Part shown: positions 1-7,190 of the stretch, in pieces
Numbering within the stretch: position 1 is the first letter of the stretch
Layout of the letters: every line of letters starts with the position of its first letter
From: Anaerolinea sp.
Lineage (GTDB): Bacteria > Chloroflexota > Anaerolineae > Anaerolineales > Anaerolineaceae
Length of the DNA: 10,000 nucleotides
Direction: 5' to 3'
Assembly (NCBI GenBank): GCA_020216845.1
Contig: JAIWNK010000112.1
Coordinates: 1-10,000 of the forward strand
Notes under the pieces: model-generated
What the model saw: the letters and a program-made list of their open reading frames with translations, nothing else
Database searches by the model: none
Told to the model about the DNA's origin: nothing
Translations under genes and position numbers: made by a program

Positions 1-949
1 GGTCTTGCAACAAGGGGGTGATAAACCACAACGGCACAAATAGCGGCAGCGAGAACATCCCCGCCACCTGCTGCGCCTCGCGCGTTTCCGTCACGGTTGC
101 GCCGACCATCGCCATCAGCGCCGCAATCATCACAAACGCCGGCAAAAAGGTCAACAACGTCAACCAGAAATAGGCCGGGCTCAGATTCAAATTCTGCCCC
201 CATGGCAAAAAGCGCACCACCACCAGCAACCCCAAGCCTGCCATGCCCAACCACACCCCCAACTGCGTCAGGCCCACGCTCAGGTTACCGAGCGTCTTAC
301 CGGCCATCAGTTGCTCCGGCGAGAGCGAAGTCACCAAAATCTCCATGGTGCGGTTTTCTTTTTCTTCCACCACTGCCTGCATCAAATAACCACCACTGGT
401 ATTGACCACCGTCAACAGCAAAATAGCCGCAACAATTGGCAGGGCCATTCCAAGCACATTGCGTTCATCTGCACGCCGATCGTCTTCGGTCGCGCGAATT
501 TCCAATTGCGGGCCGGCTACCAACCGGTTGGCAATTTGCTCATCTTCATCCAACAGCAAATTTTGACGCACCAGCTGCCGCACTTCGTCCGCCGGATCAT
601 CCATCATGCTCGCATCCATCGCCACCACCCGCACCCGGCGCGTTTCAGCATAATCAGCGGCAATGACTGCGTAAGCCTGAATCTGTTTGGCATCCAGCGC
701 GGCGCGCGCGGCTGCCTCATCCGGATAGGCCCTGAGGGTCTTCAAAGACTCCGGCGGCACCACCCGAATGATCCCGGCCTCGTCCACATACCCCACCGGT
801 CGAGTATCTACCGTTACCAACACCGACAAAAAGCCCACCCCAATCGAAAAAGCAATAATCAGCGGCACACTCAACAGGCCAAGCAAAAAGCGCTTGCGCA
901 ACACATGGCGCAAGTATTCATACTTGAACACCAGCCAAATCTTGTTCAT
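1..949 (-). CDS. ABC-2 type (NatB-like) exporter permease, C-terminus cut by window edge
   Basis: Membrane subunit of an ABC exporter, partnered with the ATPase gene just upstream. About 316 codons are visible, open to base 2, and the usual length of about 400 residues implies roughly 80-100 more beyond the edge. Layout: a short basic cytoplasmic N-terminus (MNKIWLVFKYEYLRHVLRKR), TM1 at about residues 21-40, a soluble extracytoplasmic domain at about 41-170, TM2 at about 175-190, then the family hallmark KENRTMEILVTSLSPEQ near residue 197 on the cytoplasmic side, followed by TM segments near 215-240, 257-280 and 295 onward. This is the ABC2_membrane_3 / NatB (COG1668) pattern; NatB of Bacillus exports sodium, but many relatives have unknown substrates. 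The ATG at 949 overlaps the TGA of the ATPase gene (ATGA), so translation is probably coupled. The family is well supported; the substrate is not known. Confidence 0.9.
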   Translation of the reverse strand, partial: MNKIWLVFKYEYLRHVLRKRFLLGLLSVPLIIAFSIGVGFLSVLVTVDTRPVGYVDEAGIIRVVPPESLKTLRAYPDEAAARAALDAKQIQAYAVIAADYAETRRVRVVAMDASMMDDPADEVRQLVRQNLLLDEDEQIANRLVAGPQLEIRATEDDRRADERNVLGMALPIVAAILLLTVVNTSGGYLMQAVVEEKENRTMEILVTSLSPEQLMAGKTLGNLSVGLTQLGVWLGMAGLGLLVVVRFLPWGQNLNLSPAYFWLTLLTFLPAFVMIAALMAMVGATVTETREAQQVAGMFSLPLFVPLWFITPLLQD

Positions 950-1851
950 GCGGTCGTCTCTTTACCGGTCACCACTTCAATGAAGATCTCATCCAGCGTA
1001 GGCAGGGCTACCTCAAATTGTTCCAGCTGCACGGAACGCTGCACCAATTCTTGCAACACCGCCTGCGGCGAGGCATCGGGGCGCAAATGCAGCGCAACGC
1101 TGCCATTGATCGGCTCCACGCGCTCCACGCCCACAAGACCATCCGGCAGCCCATTGAGCGAACGCACCAACACCGTATGGCTGCGATACTGACGGCGGAT
1201 TTCATCCAACGCACCGTAAAGCATCACCCGTCCGCGGTTAATCAGCACCAACCGGTCGCACAGCTCTTCTACCTGATTCATCTGATGCGTGCACATCACA
1301 ATCGTCGTGCCCTTGCGGCGCTGTTCGCGTAGCACATCTTTGATCATCTGTGTATTAACCGGGTCCAACGCGCTGAATGGTTCATCCACAATCAACAGCT
1401 CCGGTTCGTGAATCAAAGTCACAATCAGCTGTGCCTTCTGCTGCATCCCTTTGCTCAATTCCTTCAGCTTCTTGCGACGATGCGCCACCAAATCAAACTG
1501 TTCCAGGTAGGCCTCCATGCGGGTTTGTGCCGTATGCCGATCCAACCCCTTCAAGGTCGCCAGGTAAAGGATGCACTGCTCCAGGCGAATATCCTGATAC
1601 AAACCGCGTTCTTCTGGCAGATAGCCGATGCGGTTCTTCTTGTCTTCGCTCATTGGCCCGCCCAAAACTGCCACGCGGCCCGAATCGGGTTTAAAAATAT
1701 CCAACGCGATGCGGATCGTCGTCGTCTTGCCGGCACCATTAGGGCCCAACAGCCCAAAAATTTCACCCGGCTCAACCGCAAACGTCACATCATCAACAGC
1801 ACGCTGCGAGCCAAATGTCTTGACAATATGCTCAACTTCAAAAGACGCCAT
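946..1851 (-). CDS. ABC exporter ATP-binding protein, NatA/YhaQ-like
   Basis: Cytoplasmic ATPase that would power the NatB-like permease encoded next. The 301-residue protein has one nucleotide-binding domain: Walker A GPNGAGKT at 36-43, signature LSKGMQQK at 132-139, Walker B ELLIVDEP at 151-158 (catalytic E157), D-loop SALDP at 160-164 and H-switch H189. Residues from about 220 form the C-terminal extension (DUF4162-like) common in NatA/DrrA-type exporters. The Q-loop region reads GYLPEERGLY (76-85), so the usual glutamine is a glutamate; I recall this as typical of the YhaQ (COG4152) branch. ATG at 1851 lies 5 bases after the preceding permease stop; the Shine-Dalgarno is weak (an AAAGAG-like run), which fits coupling. 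The substrate cannot be told; sodium, an antibiotic or a lipid are all possible for the family. Confidence 0.93.
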   Translation of the reverse strand: MASFEVEHIVKTFGSQRAVDDVTFAVEPGEIFGLLGPNGAGKTTTIRIALDIFKPDSGRVAVLGGPMSEDKKNRIGYLPEERGLYQDIRLEQCILYLATLKGLDRHTAQTRMEAYLEQFDLVAHRRKKLKELSKGMQQKAQLIVTLIHEPELLIVDEPFSALDPVNTQMIKDVLREQRRKGTTIVMCTHQMNQVEELCDRLVLINRGRVMLYGALDEIRRQYRSHTVLVRSLNGLPDGLVGVERVEPINGSVALHLRPDASPQAVLQELVQRSVQLEQFEVALPTLDEIFIEVVTGKETTA

Positions 1852-1856
1852 TTGTT

Positions 1857-3125
1857 TTACTCTTTCTCATACGGAACGCCATCAGCCGCCGGGGCTTGCC
1901 CACGACCGACAACGCCTGCTAGAACGATCATCGTCGTAATATAGGGTAACATACTCATAAACTGCGGCGGAATGGTGCTGCCCAGAATGGACAGCTTGGA
2001 GCCCAACGTATCCGCAAAGCCAAACATCATCCCTGCCCCCAACGCACCCAGCGGCGTCCAATTGCCAAAGATCATTGCTGCCAGGCCAATGAAGCCTTTG
2101 CCAGCTGTCATCATCTCATCGAAGCGCCCAACCGAGCCCAGCGTAAAATAGGCCCCACCCAAACCAGCCACCACACCGCCCAACAGCACCGCCATGTAGC
2201 GCGTGCGCACCACGTTAATGCCCAGTGTATCCGCCGCCTTGGGATGTTCGCCCACCGAACGCAGCCGCAGGCCCCAGCGCGTGGAAAAGAGCGCCACCTG
2301 CAGCACAATCAGAATGATGAACATCAGATACACAAACAACGTCGTGTTGAAGAACAACGGCCCAATCAGCGGAATATCCGCCAGACCGGGGATGGCCCAG
2401 CGCGGGAAGATGGCCGTCTTGTTCAAATGCTCATAAACCTGCAAAAACTTGGCCGAGATGTAGGAGGTGAAGCCGGTTGCGAAGATGTTAATCACCGTCC
2501 CCGAAATGATTTGGTTGATTTTGTACTTAATCGAAAGCACCGCGTGCACCCAGGCCAGCAACACACTCGAGGCCACCGCAGCCAGCAACCCAACCCACAT
2601 TGAACCAGAAACCGCCCCAACCAAAGCGCCCACCATCGCCGCCATGAGCATCATGCCCTCGATGGCAATGTTGACCACGCCCGCCCGTTCGCACAGCACG
2701 CCCGAAAAAGCGCCCAACACAATCGGCACGGAGAGCTGAATGGCATTGCCCAACATCCCCGCCAGGTTCAGCGACTTGCCCGCCGCCGCCCAGACCAAAA
2801 AGCCAAAGACGAACAGCAGCATCACAATCGCCAAAACAGTGTTGGTGAGTTTGGCAAAGCCGCGCCCCAACTGATACCCACCGGCCACAGCAATCAGCCC
2901 GGCCAGAATCAACAGGGTTGTGCGCGCATCCAACACCCAATCCGGCAAGGTCCCTTGTGTAATCCCACCGGGGGTCATCACAAAGCGCGTTTGCACACCG
3001 ACAGCCACCGAGCGCAAAAACACGAACGAAATCAAAGCCGCCAGCAGCAGGAAGAAAACGCCCATGCCATAGCGCCACAGCGGCGAAACAGTTTCCAGCT
3101 TGCGATGATGAACCACAGTCGTCAT
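1857..3125 (-). CDS. ABC importer permease, NupQ/YufQ-like (BPD_transp_2)
   Basis: Second inner-membrane permease of a nucleoside/BMP-type ABC importer, 422 residues. Family marks are ERAGVVNIAIEGMMLMAA (146-163), the KINQIISGT segment (202-210) and the cytoplasmic coupling loop LRSVGEHPKAADTLGIN (288-304), followed by membrane segments at about 310-330, 345-370 and 390-407. Known YufQ/NupQ proteins are near 320 residues. The extra length is at the N-terminus, where residues 1-115 carry three more hydrophobic stretches (about 20-40, 68-84 and 95-115) before the conserved core. ATG at 3125 is preceded by a strong GGGAGGT (3140-3134, 8-base spacer), which lies inside the last codons of the upstream permease gene. 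The gap between those genes is 2 bases. The family call is firm; nucleosides as substrate are inferred from relatives only. Confidence 0.92.
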   Translation of the reverse strand: MTTVVHHRKLETVSPLWRYGMGVFFLLLAALISFVFLRSVAVGVQTRFVMTPGGITQGTLPDWVLDARTTLLILAGLIAVAGGYQLGRGFAKLTNTVLAIVMLLFVFGFLVWAAAGKSLNLAGMLGNAIQLSVPIVLGAFSGVLCERAGVVNIAIEGMMLMAAMVGALVGAVSGSMWVGLLAAVASSVLLAWVHAVLSIKYKINQIISGTVINIFATGFTSYISAKFLQVYEHLNKTAIFPRWAIPGLADIPLIGPLFFNTTLFVYLMFIILIVLQVALFSTRWGLRLRSVGEHPKAADTLGINVVRTRYMAVLLGGVVAGLGGAYFTLGSVGRFDEMMTAGKGFIGLAAMIFGNWTPLGALGAGMMFGFADTLGSKLSILGSTIPPQFMSMLPYITTMIVLAGVVGRGQAPAADGVPYEKE

Positions 3126-3127
3126 AG

Positions 3128-4411
3128 CTATTTACCTCCCCAGCTGCGCACAAACACGCCACCTTCTTGCGCCTGCACACTGCGCAAGCGATATATCGAG
3201 CGGATGATGGCCGGTGCCGCAATGAACACCAGGATGAGCGCCTGCAAAATTGAAATGATGTCAATTGGAATGCGTGAGACAACCATCATATTCGTCGCCC
3301 CGTTGCGCAAAAAGCCAAACAACAGCGCCGCCAACACCACCCCAAGCGGTGTGCTGTTGCCCAACAGCGCCAGGGCAATGCTATCAAAGCCATAGCCGGA
3401 TGAAAGCCCCATTGCCATCGCCCGGGTAATTGCCAACACCTGATTTGCCCCCGCCAAACCAGCCAGCGCACCCGAAAGCGTCATGCCCAGCACGGTCGTG
3501 CGGACAATGTTCATCCCTGCATAGCGCGCCCCATTCGGATTTGCCCCGACCGTGCGCAAGTTGAAGCCCCAGGTCGTCTTGAACAGCAGCCAATAAATAA
3601 AATAGGCCACTGCCAGAGCAATGAAGAAGCCCAGGTGAAAACGTATCGGCGCAGGGAAAAACTGCGGAATGCGGGCTGTTGGCTCAATCATGGGGCTAAT
3701 TGGCATTCCGCCCGAATTGGGGCGCTGCATTGGCCCAGCCAACAACCAATCCGTCAAACGAAAAGCAATCCAGTTGAGCATGATGGTATTGATCACCTCA
3801 TGCCCACCCGTTTTGGCCTTCAACCAACCGGGGATGAAGCCCCAAAAGCCACCGGCCACTGCCCCGGCCAACATAGCCAGCGGCATATGGATGTAAGCAG
3901 GCAGACCTTTGACGGCGTAGCCCACAAAGGTTGCCGCCGCCGCACCGATGAACAGCTGCCCCTCAACGCCAATATTGAACAAGCCAGCGCGAAAGCCCAC
4001 TGCCACGGCCAGCCCGGCAAAGATATAAGGCGTTGCCGCCACCAGGCTCTCCAAAAAGGGATTGATGGCACGGCGAATTTCCAGTGCATCACCGCTGCCC
4101 AAAGCGTTCACAATCCGCACCGGGTCGCCAAATGAGCCCTGCAACAAGGCCCCATAGGCCTTGCCAACCGCCTGCAACGCAGCCAACAGGCCCGCCCCAA
4201 ACGATTGGCGAAAAGCAGCATAGACCTGCTCACTGGTTAAGATGATCAAAACAGCCCCAATGAGCAGCCCGGTAAAAATTGCCAGTGCCGGCAATACCAA
4301 TGGCTGCCAAAAACGGCGGCGCGGCGATTTTGCCTGCGCTTCACCACCGGTCAACTCTTGTAACACTACCTTACCAACGTCATTCTTGGGTTTCTGCGTC
4401 TTCTCGTCCAC
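3128..4411 (-). CDS. ABC importer permease, NupP/YufP-like (BPD_transp_2)
   Basis: First inner-membrane permease of the importer, 427 residues. A charged cytoplasmic N-terminus (about 1-34) leads into TM1 (about 37-58), then a long loop (about 60-120) and the conserved core: FRAGLFNIGVEGQLFIGA (140-157), TGGHEVINTIMLN (201-213) and the coupling loop LRTVGANPNGARYAGMN (285-301), with further membrane segments at about 260-278, 305-325, 343-368 and 385-403. These motifs match YufP/NupP and related sugar/nucleoside permeases (BPD_transp_2). The start is GTG at 4411, 12 bases after the ATPase stop, with GAGG at 4420-4417 as Shine-Dalgarno at a 5-base spacing; no ATG in that position fits better. 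It pairs with the next gene as a heterodimeric channel. Confidence 0.92.
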   Translation of the reverse strand: MDEKTQKPKNDVGKVVLQELTGGEAQAKSPRRRFWQPLVLPALAIFTGLLIGAVLIILTSEQVYAAFRQSFGAGLLAALQAVGKAYGALLQGSFGDPVRIVNALGSGDALEIRRAINPFLESLVAATPYIFAGLAVAVGFRAGLFNIGVEGQLFIGAAAATFVGYAVKGLPAYIHMPLAMLAGAVAGGFWGFIPGWLKAKTGGHEVINTIMLNWIAFRLTDWLLAGPMQRPNSGGMPISPMIEPTARIPQFFPAPIRFHLGFFIALAVAYFIYWLLFKTTWGFNLRTVGANPNGARYAGMNIVRTTVLGMTLSGALAGLAGANQVLAITRAMAMGLSSGYGFDSIALALLGNSTPLGVVLAALLFGFLRNGATNMMVVSRIPIDIISILQALILVFIAAPAIIRSIYRLRSVQAQEGGVFVRSWGGK

Positions 4412-4423
4412 GTTTGCCTCGCT

Positions 4424-5983
4424 TCACAACGTCGCTTCAACGGCTTGCGGGGTTGTTGGCTTTTCCAACCCCTCCGGGCTGACACCCGCCATCAGCAAAC
4501 CGACCATTTCTTTGGTCGCCTCGCCCGCATTCAGAACAGCAACAATCTTGCCCTGATACATCACTGCAATCCGATCCGAAAGCTCCATCACCTCATCCAA
4601 CTCTGGCGAAACGAGCAAGACCGCGCACCCCTCATCGCGCTTCTGCACAATTCGTTTGTGAATGTACTCGATTGAGCCGACATCCAACCCACGCGTTGGC
4701 TGCGAAGCGACCAGGAAACGAATCGGGCGGCTGAACTCACGCGCGATGATGACTTTCTGTTGATTTCCGCCGGAAAGCGAGCCAACGCTCGTCATTGGCC
4801 CGGGCGTGCGAATATCATATTCCTCAATCCGCTCAAGCGCATTCTTGAGGATGACCGGTTCTTGCAACACCACCCCCTTTGAGAACGGCGGCAGATAATA
4901 GGTGCAAAGCATCAAATTATCCGCCACCGGGAAGGACAACACCAGGCCATCTTTTTGGCGGTCTTCTGGCACATGCGCCACACCCAACTCGGTCACACGG
5001 CGCGGCTGTGCATGGGTAATATCTTGCCCCAACAAGCGAATGCTGCCCGCCGTTGGACTGCGCAACCCGGTAAGCGCCTGCACCAATTCGGTTTGGCCAT
5101 TGCCCTGCACGCCAGCAACGCCCACAATTTCGCCGGCGCGCACCTGCAGCGAAACCCCTTCCACCATCACCTGCTGCTGATCATCGGCAACGGTCAAATC
5201 GCGCACATCCAACACCACCTCGCCAGGTTGTGCCGGGGTTTTCTCCACTTCCAGGGTCACCTGACGCCCAACCATCATCGCCGCCAACAAATTCTTATCC
5301 GCCTGCCCGGGCAAAGCCTGACCCACAACCGCCCCACGCCGGATAACGGTAATGCGATCGGAAAACTCCAACACCTCGCGCAACTTGTGCGTAATGAAGA
5401 TGATGGACTTGCCCTGCCGCACCAGTTCGCGCATAATCGCAAACAGAGAATCCGCTTCCTGCGGAGTCAACACCGCCGTCGGCTCATCGAAAATCAAAAT
5501 GTCCGCCTCGCGGTACAACAGCTTGATGATTTCAACCCGCTGCTGCACCCCCACCGACAAGTCGCGCACATAGGCATCCGGATCCACATCCAGGCCATAC
5601 TGCTTAGAGATTTGCAAAATGCGCTCCGCGGCGCGTTTGCGGTCCAGAAAGCCGCCAGAGCGCACCGTCTCCGCGCCCAGCATCACATTCTCCGTCACCG
5701 TAAAGACCGGGATGAGCATAAAATGCTGATGAACCATGCCAATGCCAGCTCGGATCGCGTCCGTCGGCGAATGGATGGAGACCTTCTGACCACGCACGCG
5801 AATCTCGCCCTCATCCGGCTGATATAAGCCATAGAGGATGTTCATCAACGTCGTCTTGCCGGCGCCATTTTCGCCCAACAGCGCCAGAATCTCGCCCTCG
5901 TTGAGGGTCAAATCAATATGATCATTGGCCAAGACGCCAGGAAACCGTTTGGTGATTTGAGAGAGTTCAAGTACAGGGGGCAT
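4424..5983 (-). CDS. Two-domain ABC importer ATPase, NupO/YufO-like
   Basis: Cytoplasmic energy subunit of a nucleoside/BMP-type (Med/Bmp) importer, 519 residues with two ABC domains in tandem. Domain 1 is complete: Walker A GENGAGKT (37-44), Q-loop Q86 in MVHQHF, signature LSVGVQQR (142-149), Walker B ILIFDEPT (162-169) and H199. Domain 2 is degenerate: its Walker A reads GVQGNGQT (291-298, Gln in place of the Lys), Walker B ends ASQPT (426-430, no Asp/Glu pair), and the switch His is Ser459, while the signature LSGGNQQK (403-410) is intact. This one-working-site arrangement is usual for the YufO/RbsA-like class. ATG at 5983 has AGGAG (5993-5989) five bases upstream. It is the first gene of the operon; a binding-protein gene, normally found first, is absent here. 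Confidence 0.95.
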   Translation of the reverse strand: MPPVLELSQITKRFPGVLANDHIDLTLNEGEILALLGENGAGKTTLMNILYGLYQPDEGEIRVRGQKVSIHSPTDAIRAGIGMVHQHFMLIPVFTVTENVMLGAETVRSGGFLDRKRAAERILQISKQYGLDVDPDAYVRDLSVGVQQRVEIIKLLYREADILIFDEPTAVLTPQEADSLFAIMRELVRQGKSIIFITHKLREVLEFSDRITVIRRGAVVGQALPGQADKNLLAAMMVGRQVTLEVEKTPAQPGEVVLDVRDLTVADDQQQVMVEGVSLQVRAGEIVGVAGVQGNGQTELVQALTGLRSPTAGSIRLLGQDITHAQPRRVTELGVAHVPEDRQKDGLVLSFPVADNLMLCTYYLPPFSKGVVLQEPVILKNALERIEEYDIRTPGPMTSVGSLSGGNQQKVIIAREFSRPIRFLVASQPTRGLDVGSIEYIHKRIVQKRDEGCAVLLVSPELDEVMELSDRIAVMYQGKIVAVLNAGEATKEMVGLLMAGVSPEGLEKPTTPQAVEATL

Positions 5984-5988
5984 CGTTG

Positions 5989-5993
5989 CTCCT
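5989..5993 (-). promoter_or_regulatory. Ribosome binding site of the importer ATPase
   Basis: AGGAG on the minus strand, five bases before the ATG at 5983. It supports that start over TTG or GTG codons further upstream. Confidence 0.75.
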
Positions 5994-6014
5994 GAAAAAA
6001 AGGCAGGATATGTA

Positions 6015-6023
6015 ATTTTACCA
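6015..6023 (-). promoter_or_regulatory. Predicted extended -10 promoter of the importer operon
   Basis: On the minus strand the sequence TGGTAAAAT (6023 down to 6015) is an extended -10 element: TGn followed by TAAAAT, five of six matches to TATAAT. At 17 bases upstream there is only AGAAAA, so no credible -35 box. Transcription would begin near 6008, leaving about 25 untranslated bases before the ATG at 5983, which contain the AGGAG site. The motif match is seen directly; its use as a promoter is inferred. Confidence 0.5.
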
Positions 6024-6024
6024 T

Positions 6025-6034
6025 ATTTGCGAAT
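6025..6034. promoter_or_regulatory. Possible operator: imperfect palindrome between the divergent promoters
   Basis: ATTTGCGAAT pairs with its own reverse complement at 8 of 10 positions and lies between the two opposed -10 elements. A regulator bound here could affect both directions. It is short and AT-rich, so chance is a serious alternative. Confidence 0.2.
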
Positions 6035-6042
6035 TTGTTTTC

Positions 6043-6051
6043 TGCTATAAT
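6043..6051 (+). promoter_or_regulatory. Predicted extended -10 promoter of the amidase gene
   Basis: TGCTATAAT is a perfect extended -10 (TGn plus the full TATAAT consensus). No good -35 hexamer is present at 16-18 bases upstream, as expected when the extended element carries recognition. Transcription would begin near 6058 and give about 34 untranslated bases that include GGAGG. Confidence 0.65.
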
Positions 6052-6080
6052 CATTTCATTGCATCCGACGTGATTTAACT

Positions 6081-6085
6081 GGAGG
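6081..6085 (+). promoter_or_regulatory. Ribosome binding site of the amidase
   Basis: A full GGAGG lies six bases before the ATG at 6092. It decides the start: an in-frame TTG at 6086 would directly abut this site and cannot be the initiator. Confidence 0.85.
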
Positions 6086-6091
6086 TTGCTC

Positions 6092-7144
6092 ATGCAAATC
6101 ATCAATCACCGTCTATGCCATGATGATGGCACACCCTATCCATTCGAACAATTACCCAATAGCAATTATGGCTATGACTTCACTGGCCGGCGCATCGAAG
6201 CACACGAATTCATCTTGCTCCATTACACCAACACCAAAACCGGACGCGAAGCAATTGACTACGTCTTCAAGAACAAAAACACGCGCCTGTCGTGTCATCT
6301 TGTCATCGAACCCAACGGCGACATCACCCAACTTGTGCCGTTCGACATCGTCTCACATCACGCCGGGCCCAGTCAATGGGGCGGGCGAACAGGCATCAAC
6401 TTCTACTCCATCGGCATCGAAATGGTCAACCTGGGCGATTTTGCCCCCCGCACGGCCCGGCACGCCAATGGCATCTGGTACGTGCGCCGCACCCAAATCC
6501 CCGATTCACAAGTCTTGCTGGAACGACATCGCCTGGAATATGATGTGCGCGGCTGGCAAACCTACCCCGATGAACAGGTAGCCGCCGTCATCGAAGTCTG
6601 CAAGCTGCTCTACAACCACTACAACATGTTGGATGTCCTCGGCCACGAAGATGTTTCCATGGTCGGCAAAATAGACCCTGGCCCAGCCTTCCCCATGCAG
6701 CAAGTGCGCTGCGCTGTGCTCGGCATCACCCCCGACACGCCATTAGAATATCAACTGATGCGCGATAGCGACCTGCGCTCACTGCCCACCGATGACTCAC
6801 CCGCCTTTGCGGTTGGCCGTCTGCAAAGCGGCACCATTTTGCGCATTGACGAACGCAAAGGCGCCTGGGTGCGCGTTTCTCGCCGCGAAAACGATGGCGT
6901 AACCTGGACCCCACAAAAAGGCTGGATTCGCGAACGTTACCTGCGCCTGCAAAAGCCTTTCCCCGTGCCACAACCCGAGCCGCAACCAGAACCAGAGCCA
7001 GAGCCGCAGCCAGAACCACAACCAGAACCACAACCAGAGCCACAACCAGAGCCGCAACCGCAAGAGCCACAGCCACAAGAGCCCAAACCACAAAATCAGC
7101 CCCGACCACGTCGACCAGGCGGGCCCACGCCAATTGATCGCTGA
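6092..7144 (+). CDS. N-acetylmuramoyl-L-alanine amidase (AmpD/PGRP fold) with SH3-like domain and Pro-Glu-Gln tail
   Basis: Zinc hydrolase predicted to cut the bond between muramic acid and L-alanine in peptidoglycan or its fragments; 350 residues. Residues about 35-205 form the Amidase_2 domain: H44 (in LLHYTN), the SCHLVIEPNGDITQLVP strand (67-83), E110 in SIGIEMVN, H185 in GHED and the K193-x-D195-PGP motif. These align with the AmpD ligands and catalytic residues His34, Glu116, His154, Lys162 and Asp164. Residues about 218-287 resemble a bacterial SH3 domain (RDSDLRSLP...GWIRERYLRL), often used for cell-wall binding. The tail from 293 is a strict Pro-X repeat. No signal peptide or membrane segment is visible at the N-terminus, so export is unexplained; a cytoplasmic recycling role or a phage-endolysin origin are alternatives. 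The gene stands alone, divergent from the importer operon. Confidence 0.88.
   Translation: MQIINHRLCHDDGTPYPFEQLPNSNYGYDFTGRRIEAHEFILLHYTNTKTGREAIDYVFKNKNTRLSCHLVIEPNGDITQLVPFDIVSHHAGPSQWGGRTGINFYSIGIEMVNLGDFAPRTARHANGIWYVRRTQIPDSQVLLERHRLEYDVRGWQTYPDEQVAAVIEVCKLLYNHYNMLDVLGHEDVSMVGKIDPGPAFPMQQVRCAVLGITPDTPLEYQLMRDSDLRSLPTDDSPAFAVGRLQSGTILRIDERKGAWVRVSRRENDGVTWTPQKGWIRERYLRLQKPFPVPQPEPQPEPEPEPQPEPQPEPQPEPQPEPQPQEPQPQEPKPQNQPRPRRPGGPTPIDR
6968..7063 (+). repeat. Hexanucleotide-period repeat encoding a Pro-Gln/Pro-Glu tail
   Basis: Sixteen consecutive Pro-X dipeptides (X is Gln or Glu), residues 293-324 of the amidase, are encoded with a six-base period. Third positions vary (CCA, CCC, CCG; GAA, GAG), so the repeat is better kept in protein than in DNA. 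A looser Pro-Gln-Glu stretch continues to about 7099. Such tails usually act as extended spacers or wall-spanning segments. Confidence 0.9.
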
Positions 7145-7155
7145 AAGCCAAACGC

Positions 7156-7184
7156 TTGACGAAAAACAACGCTCGCGATACGAT
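7156..7184 (+). promoter_or_regulatory. Predicted promoter of the sigma factor gene, giving a leaderless mRNA
   Basis: TTGACG (7156-7161, five of six to the -35 consensus) is separated by exactly 17 bases from TACGAT (7179-7184, four of six to the -10 consensus). The ATG of the sigma gene begins at 7191, seven bases after the -10 box, which is where transcription would start. No Shine-Dalgarno is visible before that ATG, which agrees with a leaderless transcript. The -10 box lies in a short CGATA direct repeat (7176-7185). Confidence 0.55.
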
Positions 7185-7190
7185 ACGGAT

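Noticed and set aside
311..1192. Plus-strand open frame of 293 codons, His/Gln-rich
   Set aside because: Antisense to the NatB-like permease and its ATPase; no domain pattern or ribosome site.
2527..3282. Minus-strand open frame of 251 codons, Cys/Gly-rich
   Set aside because: Out-of-frame reading across the two importer permeases, both of which have clear family motifs in their own frames.
5110..5244. Degenerate second ATP site of the importer ATPase as a sign of a decaying gene
   Set aside because: Loss of the Lys and of the Walker B acids in domain 2 is common in this importer class, and the frame is intact throughout.
4955..5827. Plus-strand open frame of 290 codons, His/Gln/Arg-rich
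   Set aside because: It lies antisense to the importer ATPase, which has all expected motifs; the composition is that of a shadow frame.
6968..7063. Periodic DNA as a CRISPR array or tandem-repeat mobile element
   Set aside because: The six-base period has no spacers and encodes an in-frame Pro-X protein repeat with codon variation.
7134..7190. Upstream TTG start that would extend the sigma factor by 19 residues
   Set aside because: The extension overlaps the amidase gene, has no family similarity, and is less consistent with the promoter and the usual ECF N-terminus than ATG at 7191.
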